DNA of 64,000 nt, from the NCBI GenBank assembly GCA_045568635.1, contig JBJLAO010000001.1, positions 1 through 64,000 on the forward strand. Reading direction: 5' to 3'. Position numbers and translations under genes: made by a program. This DNA comes from MedAcidi-G1 sp000817085. GTDB taxonomy: Bacteria > Actinomycetota > Acidimicrobiia > Acidimicrobiales > MedAcidi-G1. This document shows, piece after piece, positions 1-8,013 of the stretch; positions within the stretch are counted from its first letter, which is position 1, and every line of letters begins with the position of its first letter. The notes under the pieces are model-generated. The model searched no databases. It had not been told where the DNA came from and was given only the letters and a program-made list of their open reading frames with translations.

Positions 1-329
1 CCAACGAGCGTCAGTCGCGATTGTCCCAACGGGTCATCGCCGTCGGCTACTTCAACCGATATCAGCATCGATGCCCTTTCGTTACCTCGGGCATTAACAG
101 TGTGTTCTGCCATTTCTGAAATTAGCACTACAGGCAACCCGTCGTCGCCGGTCGCATAAGAAACAGCACTACCGTATGGAAAACCATCTTCTGTAATAGT
201 GCTGAGAGTAGCTCGGGTTGTAGCAGCTACGAGCGTTCTAGCTAACTCAGCGTCTTTTGGGAACGTAGATGGATCACCAGCTATTGGAGGTGCCGCTTCC
301 CCACCTCCATGGGTTGTTGGTCTAGTCAT
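1..329 (-). CDS. PPOX-class flavin/heme-binding protein, HugZ-like (N-terminal part)
   Basis: The reverse strand reads from an ATG at 329 to the window edge without a stop, giving about 109 residues of an N-terminus. The segment reading LSTITEDGFPYGSAVSY followed by LISEMAEHTVNARGNERASM has the pattern of pyridoxamine-5'-phosphate-oxidase-like split-barrel proteins, especially the heme-utilisation HugZ group, where this stretch forms the barrel strands. The rest of the gene lies outside the window. Its promoter must lie in 330-454, back to back with the first repeated RNA element. The family call is from pattern recognition only; the specific substrate is unknown. Confidence 0.7.
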   Translation of the reverse strand, partial: MTRPTTHGGGEAAPPIAGDPSTFPKDAELARTLVAATTRATLSTITEDGFPYGSAVSYATGDDGLPVVLISEMAEHTVNARGNERASMLISVEVADGDDPLGQSRLTLV

Positions 330-454
330 CACTTAAGTCTTTCTTTTGCGCCCATAACTGATTTAATTATCAATGATATTAAGACACCTATGGATTTCCC
401 TTCCGTTAGGAAACTCCTTCTATTTTTTTTAAAGTAAAAATTTCTTTATTCAAC

Positions 455-485
455 TTGACAAACAGACGTGAACGCAACTAAAAAT
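455..485 (+). promoter_or_regulatory. Promoter of repeated small RNA, copy 1
   Basis: TTGACA at 455-460 and TAAAAAT at 479-485 are separated by 18 bases. The predicted transcription start falls at about 491, exactly where the first hairpin of the element begins. The same boxes with the same spacing occur in copies 2, 3 and 4. Confidence 0.6.
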
Positions 486-490
486 ATGTC

Positions 491-582
491 AGCGAATAAA
501 ATTGCTTGCAATTGATTCGCTCGGTTTAAAACTTGGAAACAATTTTTAATCCGGGAAACAGCCACTCTTCGGAGTGGCTTTT
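491..582 (+). ncRNA. Repeated structured small RNA, copy 1 of 5
   Basis: A candidate RNA of about 92 nt with three hairpins. Hairpin 1 pairs AGCGAAT (491-497) with ATTCGCT (515-521) and continues with an inner AATTGC/GCAATT stem (500-505 with 508-513). Hairpin 2 pairs GG at 523 with CC at 551-552 through an A/T stem containing one mismatch. Hairpin 3 is an intrinsic terminator: AGCCACTC (560-567), UUCG tetraloop, GAGTGGCT (572-579), then a short T run. It lies between the HugZ-like gene and the serine-hydrolase lipoprotein gene. No known RNA family was recognised. Confidence 0.65.
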
Positions 583-612
583 CCATTTATTGGACTTATT
601 TTTATTTGCAAC

Positions 613-641
613 TTGTCAGAAGCAGAAAAAAAAGTGATCAT
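613..641 (+). promoter_or_regulatory. Leaderless promoter of the serine-hydrolase lipoprotein
   Basis: TTGTCA (613-618), a 17-base spacer and GATCAT (636-641) lie five bases before the ATG at 647. Transcription would therefore start at or next to the start codon. The same boxes, spacing and flanking bases recur at 2421-2449 and, as a variant, at 8495-8523. There is no Shine-Dalgarno sequence, which fits a leaderless mRNA. Confidence 0.6.
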
Positions 642-646
642 TGTCT

Positions 647-2248
647 ATGAAAAAAATTTCTCTCCTGATCTCTTTAGCTTTACTAGCTTCTTGTGGCGGT
701 ACTTCTGAAACCATGACCGCCGCAACACCAACAACCGCAACACCAACAACCACAACCGCAACACCAACAACCACAACCGCAACACCAACAACCACAACCG
801 CAACACCAACAACCACAACCGCAACACCAACAACCACAACCGCAACACCAACAACCACAACCGCAACACCAACAACCACAACCGCAACACCAACAACCAC
901 AACCGCAACACCAACAACCACAACCGCAACACCAACAACCACAACCGCAACACCAACAACCACAACACCAACAACCACAACCACAACCGCAACACCAACA
1001 ACCACAACCGCAACACCAACAACCACAACCGCAATACCAATAATTAAAACACCTACACCAAAATTTGAATCATTAACTTCATTTGCTCGTTTTGATGAAG
1101 CACTCGAAAGCTCTTTTTCAAATGCACTTAATTCCGAATTCGAAAAGCTTTCCAGAAAAATGGGTATTTCGGCTTCTATTTTCAGCGATGGGAAATTATG
1201 GTCTGAAGCTGTGGGGAATGCAGACGGAACTCGTCCACTTACGGCAGACACTCCGCTCGCAGTTATGAGCAGTTCAAAAACTTTCCTAGGTGCTCTAATT
1301 CTCAATCAAATAGAAGATGGGCTTTACGGACTTGATGATTATTTACCTGATCTGATGATCAATGATTCTGACTTTCAAACTTTAAACAAGGACATGATTC
1401 CAAATGCAACTGTCGAACAGTACTTACTGCAACGCAGTGGTGGCGGTGGCACTGAATCAACGAGTCCGGCAAAATTTTTCATGATGGTCTCACCCACTTG
1501 GAGACCCGTTGACTTTATGCAACTATTAAATGAACCAGCTGGCCCTTCTGGTCCTTTTCGTTATGCTGACGCTAACTCGAATCTTCTTGGGATGCTCGCA
1601 GAACATATGGGTGGAGATCACCTTGAGGCTCTTTACAAAAAAGAGTTTTTTGATCCTTTGGGTATTCAAGCGGGTCTTAGACCGACAATGGAAACACCTG
1701 ATGAAATAGCAATTCCTTACGGTCAGAAAGCATGGTATGGGGGTGCACCCGGTTGGGGTGACTTAACAACAATTGAACTTTTCAAAGACGTTGACAGTGT
1801 TGAAGCTGATGGGCGCGGGGCTTGGGCTGGAGCCGGAATTGTTTCCACGTCTGAACACATGGCCCGCTGGGGTTACGAACTTTACAGCACGAATGGCAAC
1901 GCTGTTTCCTCATCTGTTCGTCAACAGATACTTAGTTCCGTTGTCGATGAACTAGTTGACGGCTTTCCCGTCCCACAAAAATACGGATATCAAACCACGG
2001 TACGTACACATTCTCTTTCAAATGGCAATGTTTTAGAGACATACGGTCACCCTGGCGGCGGCTGGGGCTATTCTTCAGCATTTTTCTATTCACCTGAATT
2101 AGACGTGACTATTTCCATTTTGGCTAATACTGAACTGACTTTTGAAAATATGGGCGGTTGTTCGACTTTTTTTGACAGAGAGCATCCTGCCGGCTGTATT
2201 GCAAGAGACTTTTTTGAAGCTTTAGATGCGGTCAAAACAAGCAATTAA
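647..2248 (+). CDS. Lipoprotein serine hydrolase, class C beta-lactamase / EstB fold
   Basis: A 533-residue secreted protein when started at the ATG at 647; a TTG at 641 lies inside the proposed -10 box. The N-terminus has a hydrophobic signal with lipobox LLASC, so it is probably lipid-anchored. Residues about 29-130 are a linker of ATPTTTT repeats. The hydrolase domain follows, with the nucleophile motif SxxK (Ser208-Lys211), a YAD motif at Tyr306 in place of the family YxN, and HPGG at His468 in place of K/HTG. This fits serine beta-lactamase-like hydrolases, which act as D,D-peptidases or esterases; the real substrate cannot be read from sequence. Repeated RNA copies flank the gene on both sides. 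Confidence 0.8.
   Translation: MKKISLLISLALLASCGGTSETMTAATPTTATPTTTTATPTTTTATPTTTTATPTTTTATPTTTTATPTTTTATPTTTTATPTTTTATPTTTTATPTTTTATPTTTTPTTTTTTATPTTTTATPTTTTAIPIIKTPTPKFESLTSFARFDEALESSFSNALNSEFEKLSRKMGISASIFSDGKLWSEAVGNADGTRPLTADTPLAVMSSSKTFLGALILNQIEDGLYGLDDYLPDLMINDSDFQTLNKDMIPNATVEQYLLQRSGGGGTESTSPAKFFMMVSPTWRPVDFMQLLNEPAGPSGPFRYADANSNLLGMLAEHMGGDHLEALYKKEFFDPLGIQAGLRPTMETPDEIAIPYGQKAWYGGAPGWGDLTTIELFKDVDSVEADGRGAWAGAGIVSTSEHMARWGYELYSTNGNAVSSSVRQQILSSVVDELVDGFPVPQKYGYQTTVRTHSLSNGNVLETYGHPGGGWGYSSAFFYSPELDVTISILANTELTFENMGGCSTFFDREHPAGCIARDFFEALDAVKTSN
737..1030 (+). repeat. 21-bp tandem repeat coding an ATPTTTT linker
   Basis: Thirteen near-identical 21-bp units (eleven from 737 to 967, one variant unit at 968-988 lacking the Ala codon pattern, two more to 1030). 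The units are identical at the DNA level, so copy number can change by slippage without breaking the frame. The repeat also creates long spurious open frames on the reverse strand. Confidence 0.9.
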
Positions 2249-2263
2249 AAAGTTTTATTCGAC

Positions 2264-2294
2264 TTGACAAAAAGACACGAACGCGACTAAAAAT
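2264..2294 (+). promoter_or_regulatory. Promoter of repeated small RNA, copy 2
   Basis: TTGACA (2264-2269), an 18-base spacer and TAAAAAT (2288-2294) place the start near 2300, the first base of hairpin 1. Confidence 0.6.
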
Positions 2295-2299
2295 ATCTC

Positions 2300-2390
2300 A
2301 GCGGATAAATTGCTCGCAATTGATTCGCTCGGATTAAAAATTAGAAATAATTATTAATCCGGGAAACAGCCACTCTTCGGAGTGGCTTTT
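2300..2390 (+). ncRNA. Repeated structured small RNA, copy 2 of 5
   Basis: Same layout as copy 1. Hairpin 1 reads AGCGGAT (2300-2306) against ATTCGCT (2324-2330), so one A-U pair has become a G-U wobble that keeps the stem. The inner stem loop is TC instead of TT. Hairpin 2 (2331-2360) is nearly perfect, with 11 of 12 pairs closing the loop AGAAAT. The terminator is AGCCACTC (2368-2375), UUCG, GAGTGGCT (2380-2387) and T's to 2390. It lies between the two lipoprotein genes. Confidence 0.65.
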
Positions 2391-2420
2391 CCATTTACTA
2401 GTTTCATTTTATTTCCAACG

Positions 2421-2449
2421 TTGTCATACCTAAAAAATAAAGTGATCAT
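2421..2449 (+). promoter_or_regulatory. Leaderless promoter of the S33/HExxH lipoprotein
   Basis: TTGTCA (2421-2426), 17 bases, GATCAT (2444-2449), then five bases to the ATG at 2455. It matches the promoter at 613-641 in both boxes and spacing, and the surrounding sequence is also similar, pointing to a duplicated promoter-gene unit. Confidence 0.6.
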
Positions 2450-2454
2450 TGTTC

Positions 2455-5319
2455 ATGAAAAAAATTTCTCTTCTCATTTGTTTAGCTTTAGTAGCTTCTT
2501 GTGGGGGTAGTTCGGAAACTGCACCAACAACCACAACCGAACCACCAACAACCACAACCGAAACACCGGCAACCACAACCAAACCACCGGCAACCACAAC
2601 CGAACCACCAACAACCACAACCGAAACACCGGCAACCACAACCAAACCACCGGCAACCACAACCGAACCACCAACAACCACAACCGAACCACCAACAACC
2701 ACAACCGAACCACCCATAACAGTCCCTTCCCCTTATCCTTATGAACCTCAAGAGCGATCGGTTACAGAACGGGAATGTGAACGAGGTAACTCGCCTCGAT
2801 ATACCTGTTTTTGGATTGAAGTTCCCCTTCTAAGGGATGGTTCGACCGATGAGACTCTTCGTATTGCTGTTACCAAAATTGACGCTGAGTCAAACAACCC
2901 TTTGTCTGATCCGGCTATTTATCTTTCTGGCGGCCCTGGTTATGACGGAGGGAATCCCGACACATGGGCTGAAGGATCTGTTATAGCCAAAGAACGTGAA
3001 GTGATTTTATTCGACCCTCGAGGGACCGGTTTTTCTGATCCGAGTGTGAATTGCCCGGAATGGGACACAACACTGTTGGAAACTTTCATTACGGTCCTGC
3101 CCCATGAAACAGCTCTTGCAAATATGAGCAACGCTGCTTCGGATTGTCACGAAAGACTTCTTTCCGAAGGAATTGTTTTAGAAGCTTTTAACACCCCTGA
3201 AATAGCTCGTGACGTAGCCGACATAAGAGTCAGTCTTGGTTACCCTGAATGGAATCTTCTGGGCATTTCTTATGGTGGTCGTCTCGCTAACGAATTAATG
3301 AGAACAGACCCGAAAGGAACCAGAACTGCAATTCTAGATTCTGTTTATACCCACCTTCGAGGAGGTGTTTGGGACCTAGCGAATTCTGGCGAGATGGCTA
3401 GGAACGTTTTCTTCGAAGCCTGTTCTAACGACGAATCATGCAGGTGGCACTTTCCAGACATTAAACAAACTTTTGTTTCAATACGTGAAGATTTAGATGC
3501 GAATCCACCTGTTGTACCCATAGAAGTAAATGGGCAACCCTTTGAGGCCCATGTGTCATCAGTCGAAGGCTGGTCTGGTATCTACCAAGCTTTATACGAA
3601 GAGAATCAGATAGCACTTCTTCCTTTTCTTGCAGTTGCACTGCAAATGAACAGCACCGACATGCTTTCACCTATATTTTCTGATGGGTATGGAAGTGCTC
3701 TCGGTTTAGGCGACGGGATGTCTCTGTCAGTCGAATGCTCTGAACTGTCTTACAGCTGGGATCTTGAAAAAGAAACTGAGATTATCGAAAATCCTGGTGA
3801 CTGGGCCAAAAAGGTATCTACATCTCATCGCTCCTACTGCGACGTGTGGCCTGTGGAACTTGTGAACCCGCATTTCGCTGCACCTGTCATTTCAGAGATT
3901 CCTGCTTTAGGTCTAGCAGGTGCCTTCGACCCTATAACTCCACCCTCTTACACTATTGAGACACTGGAAACACTTGAAAATGGTCAAATGGTAACGTTTG
4001 GAAATATCGGCCATGGGGTAATTTTTCCTAGTGTCAACTATGACTGTTCAGATCAGATCGTTATAGATTTTCTGGCTAATCCATTAGAAAAAGTGGATGC
4101 ATCGTGCGCCGAAAACTTGAAAATAGATTTCTCTATCTTAAATCTTTTGTTAGGTTCGAGTCCTCCAGAAACGACTCCGCCAACTAATACCCAGATTGAA
4201 AGTACTATTTCTGATTCTGAGCTTAGATCTCGTTTCGAATCTACAATGCTTTCTGTCCTGAGCGGAGATCTGACTTTCGCCGGTTGCGCGGCATCTGTTC
4301 TCGGACAAGAAAAAGCGTTGTCTCTCGTAACTACAACTCCAACAGACCAAGACCTGTTGTTATTGGAAGTCTGCATCACTGATTTTGAAAATTACCAGGC
4401 TGCAGATACTTGGGGTCAGGAAATCGATACTCCTGTCGAGTTCATCTATGCATCGGATGTACCGTCTAGAGTTCGTGAACTCTTAGAAGAAGCAATAACT
4501 GCAGCGACTGTGGAATGGGGGAACTTCGGTCCAACAGAGTACTGGGTTGCCGGCTTGGATACTTCTGCAGCTCAACAGTTAGGTGATCAATTCTGTTCGC
4601 GGCGTGATGCAAGAGGAGAGCTACAGAAAGAAGAATGCCTGGAGTACGAGCACACACCCAACTTTCTTGTAGAACAAGCCATAGAAAGTGGTCAAAGAGT
4701 GGCTCAAGGTCAAACTGGTGGTTCAGCCGGACACAACGGGGGACGCCAGTGGGGAATCCACCTTTTCAGTTCCTCCTACCCGATTTGTTTCGATGAAAGA
4801 AACTTTTGCGCTTACGCTGACGACCAAAACACCGCTTTCCACGAATACTTTCATGCCGTCCAACACTCTTACATCTTCACGAAAAATAGGGACACGAGAG
4901 ATGAACTGATGGGTCCTATGTGGTGGGCAGAAGGTACCGCAGAATACATGGCGCAAGTAACTTCACAAAGGGTAAGAGAGTCTGGTGGGATCACCCAATC
5001 CGACTGGCACCCTCTTCAAACCCGTTTTGAATGGAAGATGAACGAAGTTAAAGAATGGCTTGAATCAAACTCAGGTCAGACCGCTAATACAATCGAATAT
5101 GGTCCGGAACAGGGAATCGGTTACAGCTACGGCACTTGGGCAATTGCCTACCTGGTTGACAAATTTGGTGAAGATTTAGTGCTTGGCAATTTTTACCCAA
5201 AACTAAATGACCTCGGATGGGAAGGTGCCTTTGTTGACACTTACGGCATGAGTTCTTCAGATTTCATTTACGAATTCAATCAATTCGTTTCACTGCCAAT
5301 CTCAATGAGCAACTTTTAA
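2455..5319 (+). CDS. Lipoprotein: S33 alpha/beta hydrolase fused to HExxH metallopeptidase-like domain
   Basis: A 954-residue secreted protein starting at the ATG at 2455. It has a signal with lipobox LVASC and a Thr/Pro linker to about residue 85. Next comes an alpha/beta hydrolase of the S33 (TAP-like, prolyl aminopeptidase-type) group: GGPG oxyanion motif near residue 159, nucleophile GISYG (Ser272), Asp492 in AFDP and His520 in IGHG complete the triad. The C-terminal 340 residues form a second domain with HEYFH (His796-His800) and, 26 residues later, Glu826 in WWAEGTAEY, the arrangement of gluzincin zinc peptidases. Both catalytic sets look intact. The protein probably hydrolyses peptides outside the membrane. 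The double-enzyme architecture is unusual, and a related HELYH domain occurs at 9924-10877. Confidence 0.8.
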   Translation: MKKISLLICLALVASCGGSSETAPTTTTEPPTTTTETPATTTKPPATTTEPPTTTTETPATTTKPPATTTEPPTTTTEPPTTTTEPPITVPSPYPYEPQERSVTERECERGNSPRYTCFWIEVPLLRDGSTDETLRIAVTKIDAESNNPLSDPAIYLSGGPGYDGGNPDTWAEGSVIAKEREVILFDPRGTGFSDPSVNCPEWDTTLLETFITVLPHETALANMSNAASDCHERLLSEGIVLEAFNTPEIARDVADIRVSLGYPEWNLLGISYGGRLANELMRTDPKGTRTAILDSVYTHLRGGVWDLANSGEMARNVFFEACSNDESCRWHFPDIKQTFVSIREDLDANPPVVPIEVNGQPFEAHVSSVEGWSGIYQALYEENQIALLPFLAVALQMNSTDMLSPIFSDGYGSALGLGDGMSLSVECSELSYSWDLEKETEIIENPGDWAKKVSTSHRSYCDVWPVELVNPHFAAPVISEIPALGLAGAFDPITPPSYTIETLETLENGQMVTFGNIGHGVIFPSVNYDCSDQIVIDFLANPLEKVDASCAENLKIDFSILNLLLGSSPPETTPPTNTQIESTISDSELRSRFESTMLSVLSGDLTFAGCAASVLGQEKALSLVTTTPTDQDLLLLEVCITDFENYQAADTWGQEIDTPVEFIYASDVPSRVRELLEEAITAATVEWGNFGPTEYWVAGLDTSAAQQLGDQFCSRRDARGELQKEECLEYEHTPNFLVEQAIESGQRVAQGQTGGSAGHNGGRQWGIHLFSSSYPICFDERNFCAYADDQNTAFHEYFHAVQHSYIFTKNRDTRDELMGPMWWAEGTAEYMAQVTSQRVRESGGITQSDWHPLQTRFEWKMNEVKEWLESNSGQTANTIEYGPEQGIGYSYGTWAIAYLVDKFGEDLVLGNFYPKLNDLGWEGAFVDTYGMSSSDFIYEFNQFVSLPISMSNF
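2539..2706 (+). repeat. 21/63-bp tandem repeats coding a Thr/Pro linker
   Basis: Eight 21-bp units. The first six form two identical 63-bp blocks (2539-2601 and 2602-2664), followed by two more copies of the first unit. The encoded pattern alternates EPPTTTT, ETPATTT and KPPATTT. The higher-order duplication implies recent unequal exchange or slippage. Confidence 0.9.
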
Positions 5320-5360
5320 TACTTTAGTAATCGTAAATATTTGAAAAGTTTCTCTCCGGC

Positions 5361-5391
5361 TTGACAAAAAGACGTTAACGCGGGTAAAAAT
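5361..5391 (+). promoter_or_regulatory. Promoter of repeated small RNA, copy 3
   Basis: TTGACA (5361-5366), an 18-base spacer and TAAAAAT (5385-5391), with the predicted start near 5397. Confidence 0.6.
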
Positions 5392-5396
5392 ATGTC

Positions 5397-5488
5397 AGCG
5401 AATAAAATTGCTTGCAATTGATTCGCTCGGATTAAAAATTAGAAATAATTATTAATCCGGGAAACAGCCACTCTTCGGAGTGGCTTTT
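5397..5488 (+). ncRNA. Repeated structured small RNA, copy 3 of 5
   Basis: Hairpin 1 is fully paired as in copy 1, hairpin 2 is nearly perfect as in copy 2, and the terminator is AGCCACTC (5466-5473), UUCG, GAGTGGCT (5478-5485) with T's to 5488. It is the only copy whose next gene (a methyltransferase ending at 5516) runs the other way, so the element's own terminator faces the 3' end of that gene. Confidence 0.65.
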
Positions 5489-5515
5489 CCATTTACCTCT
5501 CTTTACCTTTTCAGG

Positions 5516-6544
5516 TCACTCTGGTTTCTGCCCGACACAATGCCAATTGAGAGTAAGCAACTCCTCTTCCTCAGCTTGAATATAAGACTGACTGTTCTCA
5601 TTCATGCGTTGCATAAGCGCATTAGTTTTTTTCGGAATCAAATGAATACTGCTAAAAAACTTGAATAATGCTTCATACCTGTCGAACAGCGAAACTTCTT
5701 TTTTGATCATCTCCACTGCAGGTCGCCCTATTGAAGAAATAAGTGTGAAACCTGCATCCCTGAAAGAATCTTCCCAGTATTTGTGATACCAGAAACCTCC
5801 AAACACAGTCAGTTCACGCGTATGTTGGATCAAAGTTTTCTGATGTTCATTTTTACTGTCATAAGCATCAAGAGCAGCTACGTCATTGATAACAAACATT
5901 CCTCCAGGCTTCAAAATACGTGATACTTCTCTAAACGTGAAGCCATGATCACTCACGTAAGTTAGTGGCTGAATGGCATAAATAGCATCAAAATAATTAT
6001 CATCAAATTCAAGTGTTTTGTTAAAATCACCAACTGTGAAATTAGAAACCGGAAGGTTGGGGTTCTTCCATGACTTCTCTATCTGCGATCTATCTAGATT
6101 CATACCATAAGGGATGGCACCGGTAAGGCTAGCTATGTGTTCGGCTATCGCTCCACACCCACATCCGAGTTCAAGCACTTTGTCTCCTGGAGTAAGTTTG
6201 AGATCGTTTGCAACAATTTGTTCGAACAGAATCTGATTCTGGAGCACAGACTGTTTATCGTCAATTTCTGGTGGCATATACATTTTTTCTACTGACCCAA
6301 GCGTGCAAAGTAGATGCATTACTTTATAAAGCTCTTGCAATTCATTACTACTGCCTTGTGGGTAGCCTTTCAGGCGAACTCCATTTTCATAATCTGCCTT
6401 AGTGTTCTCAGGCGAATCGAAAAATAACTCTTCGTATGAACTCATATAAGCATTGAAATCAGAATCACTAATAGTAAGTAGACTCCAAAGCGCATTAAGC
6501 CGATCTAATAATGTTGTCGACTTATGAAGTACGTCTTTGACCAT
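5516..6544 (-). CDS. Class I SAM-dependent methyltransferase, sterol-methyltransferase-like
   Basis: 342 residues. The SAM-binding glycine loop VLELGCGCG is at about residues 123-131, followed by an acidic strand end in YGMNLDRSQIE and the later motif FDAIYAIQPLTYV; this order is typical of class I methyltransferases. The NLDRSQI segment resembles the sterol/tocopherol C-methyltransferase (Erg6/SMT) branch, but the substrate is not known. The N-terminal 110 residues match nothing I recognise. The gene stands alone on the reverse strand between RNA copies 3 and 4. Confidence 0.75.
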   Translation of the reverse strand: MVKDVLHKSTTLLDRLNALWSLLTISDSDFNAYMSSYEELFFDSPENTKADYENGVRLKGYPQGSSNELQELYKVMHLLCTLGSVEKMYMPPEIDDKQSVLQNQILFEQIVANDLKLTPGDKVLELGCGCGAIAEHIASLTGAIPYGMNLDRSQIEKSWKNPNLPVSNFTVGDFNKTLEFDDNYFDAIYAIQPLTYVSDHGFTFREVSRILKPGGMFVINDVAALDAYDSKNEHQKTLIQHTRELTVFGGFWYHKYWEDSFRDAGFTLISSIGRPAVEMIKKEVSLFDRYEALFKFFSSIHLIPKKTNALMQRMNENSQSYIQAEEEELLTLNWHCVGQKPE

Positions 6545-6603
6545 TTTTCATTTTATGGCGATAAGGGTTTCAAAAATATGACTTTAAAAAAGTTTCTTCC
6601 GAC

Positions 6604-6634
6604 TTGACAAAAAGACTCCAATTCGGATAGAAAT
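6604..6634 (+). promoter_or_regulatory. Promoter of repeated small RNA, copy 4
   Basis: TTGACA (6604-6609), an 18-base spacer and TAGAAAT (6628-6634). The spacer sequence differs clearly from the other copies while its length is kept. Confidence 0.6.
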
Positions 6635-6639
6635 ATGTC

Positions 6640-6730
6640 AGCGAATAAATTGCTTGCAATTGATTCGCTCGGAGAAGAAATTAGCAATAATTTTCAATCC
6701 GGGAAACAGCCACTCTTCGGAGTGGCTTTT
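6640..6730 (+). ncRNA. Repeated structured small RNA, copy 4 of 5
   Basis: Hairpin 1 is fully paired (AGCGAAT at 6640 with ATTCGCT ending at 6670). Hairpin 2 (GGAGAAGAAATT against AATTTTCAATCC) has an internal loop but keeps both ends of the stem. The terminator with UUCG loop spans 6708-6730. It precedes the aldo/keto reductase gene, whose own start lies 140 bases further on. Open frames that cross this element are shadows. Confidence 0.65.
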
Positions 6731-6873
6731 CCATTTATTAGCCTGAACCTTCAAGCGTTCCACAAACCAAGAACCCCGCTGGGAAAAGGCACTGTCAAGT
6801 TTGTTGATTTTAGATACTTACTTAGAAAAGAATTTACTAACCTTCAATTAGATACCAATTTTATGGAGACAAT

Positions 6874-7833
6874 ATGGAACACAGAAAGCTTGGAACATCC
6901 GGATTGAAATTAAGCACCCTTTCTTTTGGCAGTTGGGTTACTTTCGATCAACAGTTGAACGATGACGCTGCACTTGAATGCCTCCAAACAGCTTGGGACG
7001 CTGGAGTCACTTTTTTTGATAATGCTGAGGGTTACGCAGCAGGAGAATCAGAAAAAATTATGGGGCGTTGTTTCCAAAACTTAGGTTGGGAACGAAATAC
7101 ATATACAGTTTCAACAAAATTTTACTGGGGTTTAACCGAGGGTCCCAATACACGTTTTACCTTAAACCGCAAGTATCTAATGAGTGCTATTGATGCCTCA
7201 CTTGATCGTCTCAAGATGGATTTTGTTGACCTCATTTTCTGCCACAGAGCGGATCCTGACACCCCGATGGAAGAAATAGTTTGGGCAATGAGCGATATTA
7301 TCGCTTCGGGACGTGCCCTATATTGGGGTACTTCAGAATGGTCCGCAGAACAGATTAGGGAAGCGTGGGAAGTTGCCGACAAACTCAATCTAAGGAAGCC
7401 GGCAATGGAGCAACCAGAATACCATCTCCTTCAAAGGGATCGCGTAGAAAAAGAATACGCTCCTCTGTACGGAGATTTAGGTATTGGTCTAACCACATGG
7501 AGCCCATTAGCATCTGGGCTTTTAACCGGAAAATATTCCGAAGGAATACCGCAAGATAGCAGAGGTTCTTTGCCAGGTTATGAATTTTTAAAAAACCAAC
7601 TAACAGATAAAACTTCTATCCAAAAAGTCGAAAACTTAAAAGTAATTTCAGATGAAATTGGATGCTCCCTTGCTCAGTTGGCAATCGCCTGGTGCACTTT
7701 GAATAAGAATGTTTCAACCGTTATAACAGGAGCAAGTCGTGTTGAGCAAGTGAGAGAAAATTTGGCGTCTCTAGAGGTTGCAGAACAGATTGACGAAGAA
7801 CTTATTAAACGAATTGAGTTTGCTGTTACATAA
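6874..7833 (+). CDS. Aldo/keto reductase, Kv-beta / YghZ-like group
   Basis: 319 residues with the typical N-terminus MEHRKLGTSGLKLSTLSFGSW. The catalytic tetrad is visible: Asp and Tyr in FFDNAEGYAAGESE, Lys in VSTKFYWG and His in IFCHRADPDTP. The motif DNAEGYA is typical of the potassium-channel beta-subunit-like reductases, which use NADPH to reduce aldehydes and ketones. A GGAG ribosome-binding site lies just before the ATG at 6874. The gene stands alone between RNA copies 4 and 5. Confidence 0.9.
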   Translation: MEHRKLGTSGLKLSTLSFGSWVTFDQQLNDDAALECLQTAWDAGVTFFDNAEGYAAGESEKIMGRCFQNLGWERNTYTVSTKFYWGLTEGPNTRFTLNRKYLMSAIDASLDRLKMDFVDLIFCHRADPDTPMEEIVWAMSDIIASGRALYWGTSEWSAEQIREAWEVADKLNLRKPAMEQPEYHLLQRDRVEKEYAPLYGDLGIGLTTWSPLASGLLTGKYSEGIPQDSRGSLPGYEFLKNQLTDKTSIQKVENLKVISDEIGCSLAQLAIAWCTLNKNVSTVITGASRVEQVRENLASLEVAEQIDEELIKRIEFAVT

Positions 7834-8013
7834 ACCAGTGGGTCAAATTTCTAGATAAACAGCGACTCAATCAAAAGAACTTCCGCAAGGAAACTTAAAC
7901 GTTGAAAGTCTTTTATTAAATAAAGGATCTAAACTCAAAACTGCTACTAAAAAATTCCGGAAAAAGTTTTCTTTGATTTAAGAAAAAAATGTGAACGCGA
8001 CTAAAAATATGTC

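Noticed and set aside
616..1305. Long reverse-strand open frames over the Thr/Pro repeat (also 2430-2751)
   Set aside because: They are mirror readings of the 21-bp repeats, give low-complexity Val/Gly or Leu/Trp strings, and the forward genes have clear domains and promoters.
737..2706. CRISPR array
   Set aside because: The 21-bp units are directly adjacent without spacers and are translated in frame.
6635..6907. Forward frame of 90 codons across RNA copy 4
   Set aside because: It crosses the RNA terminator and overlaps the aldo/keto reductase start; its sequence has no family features.
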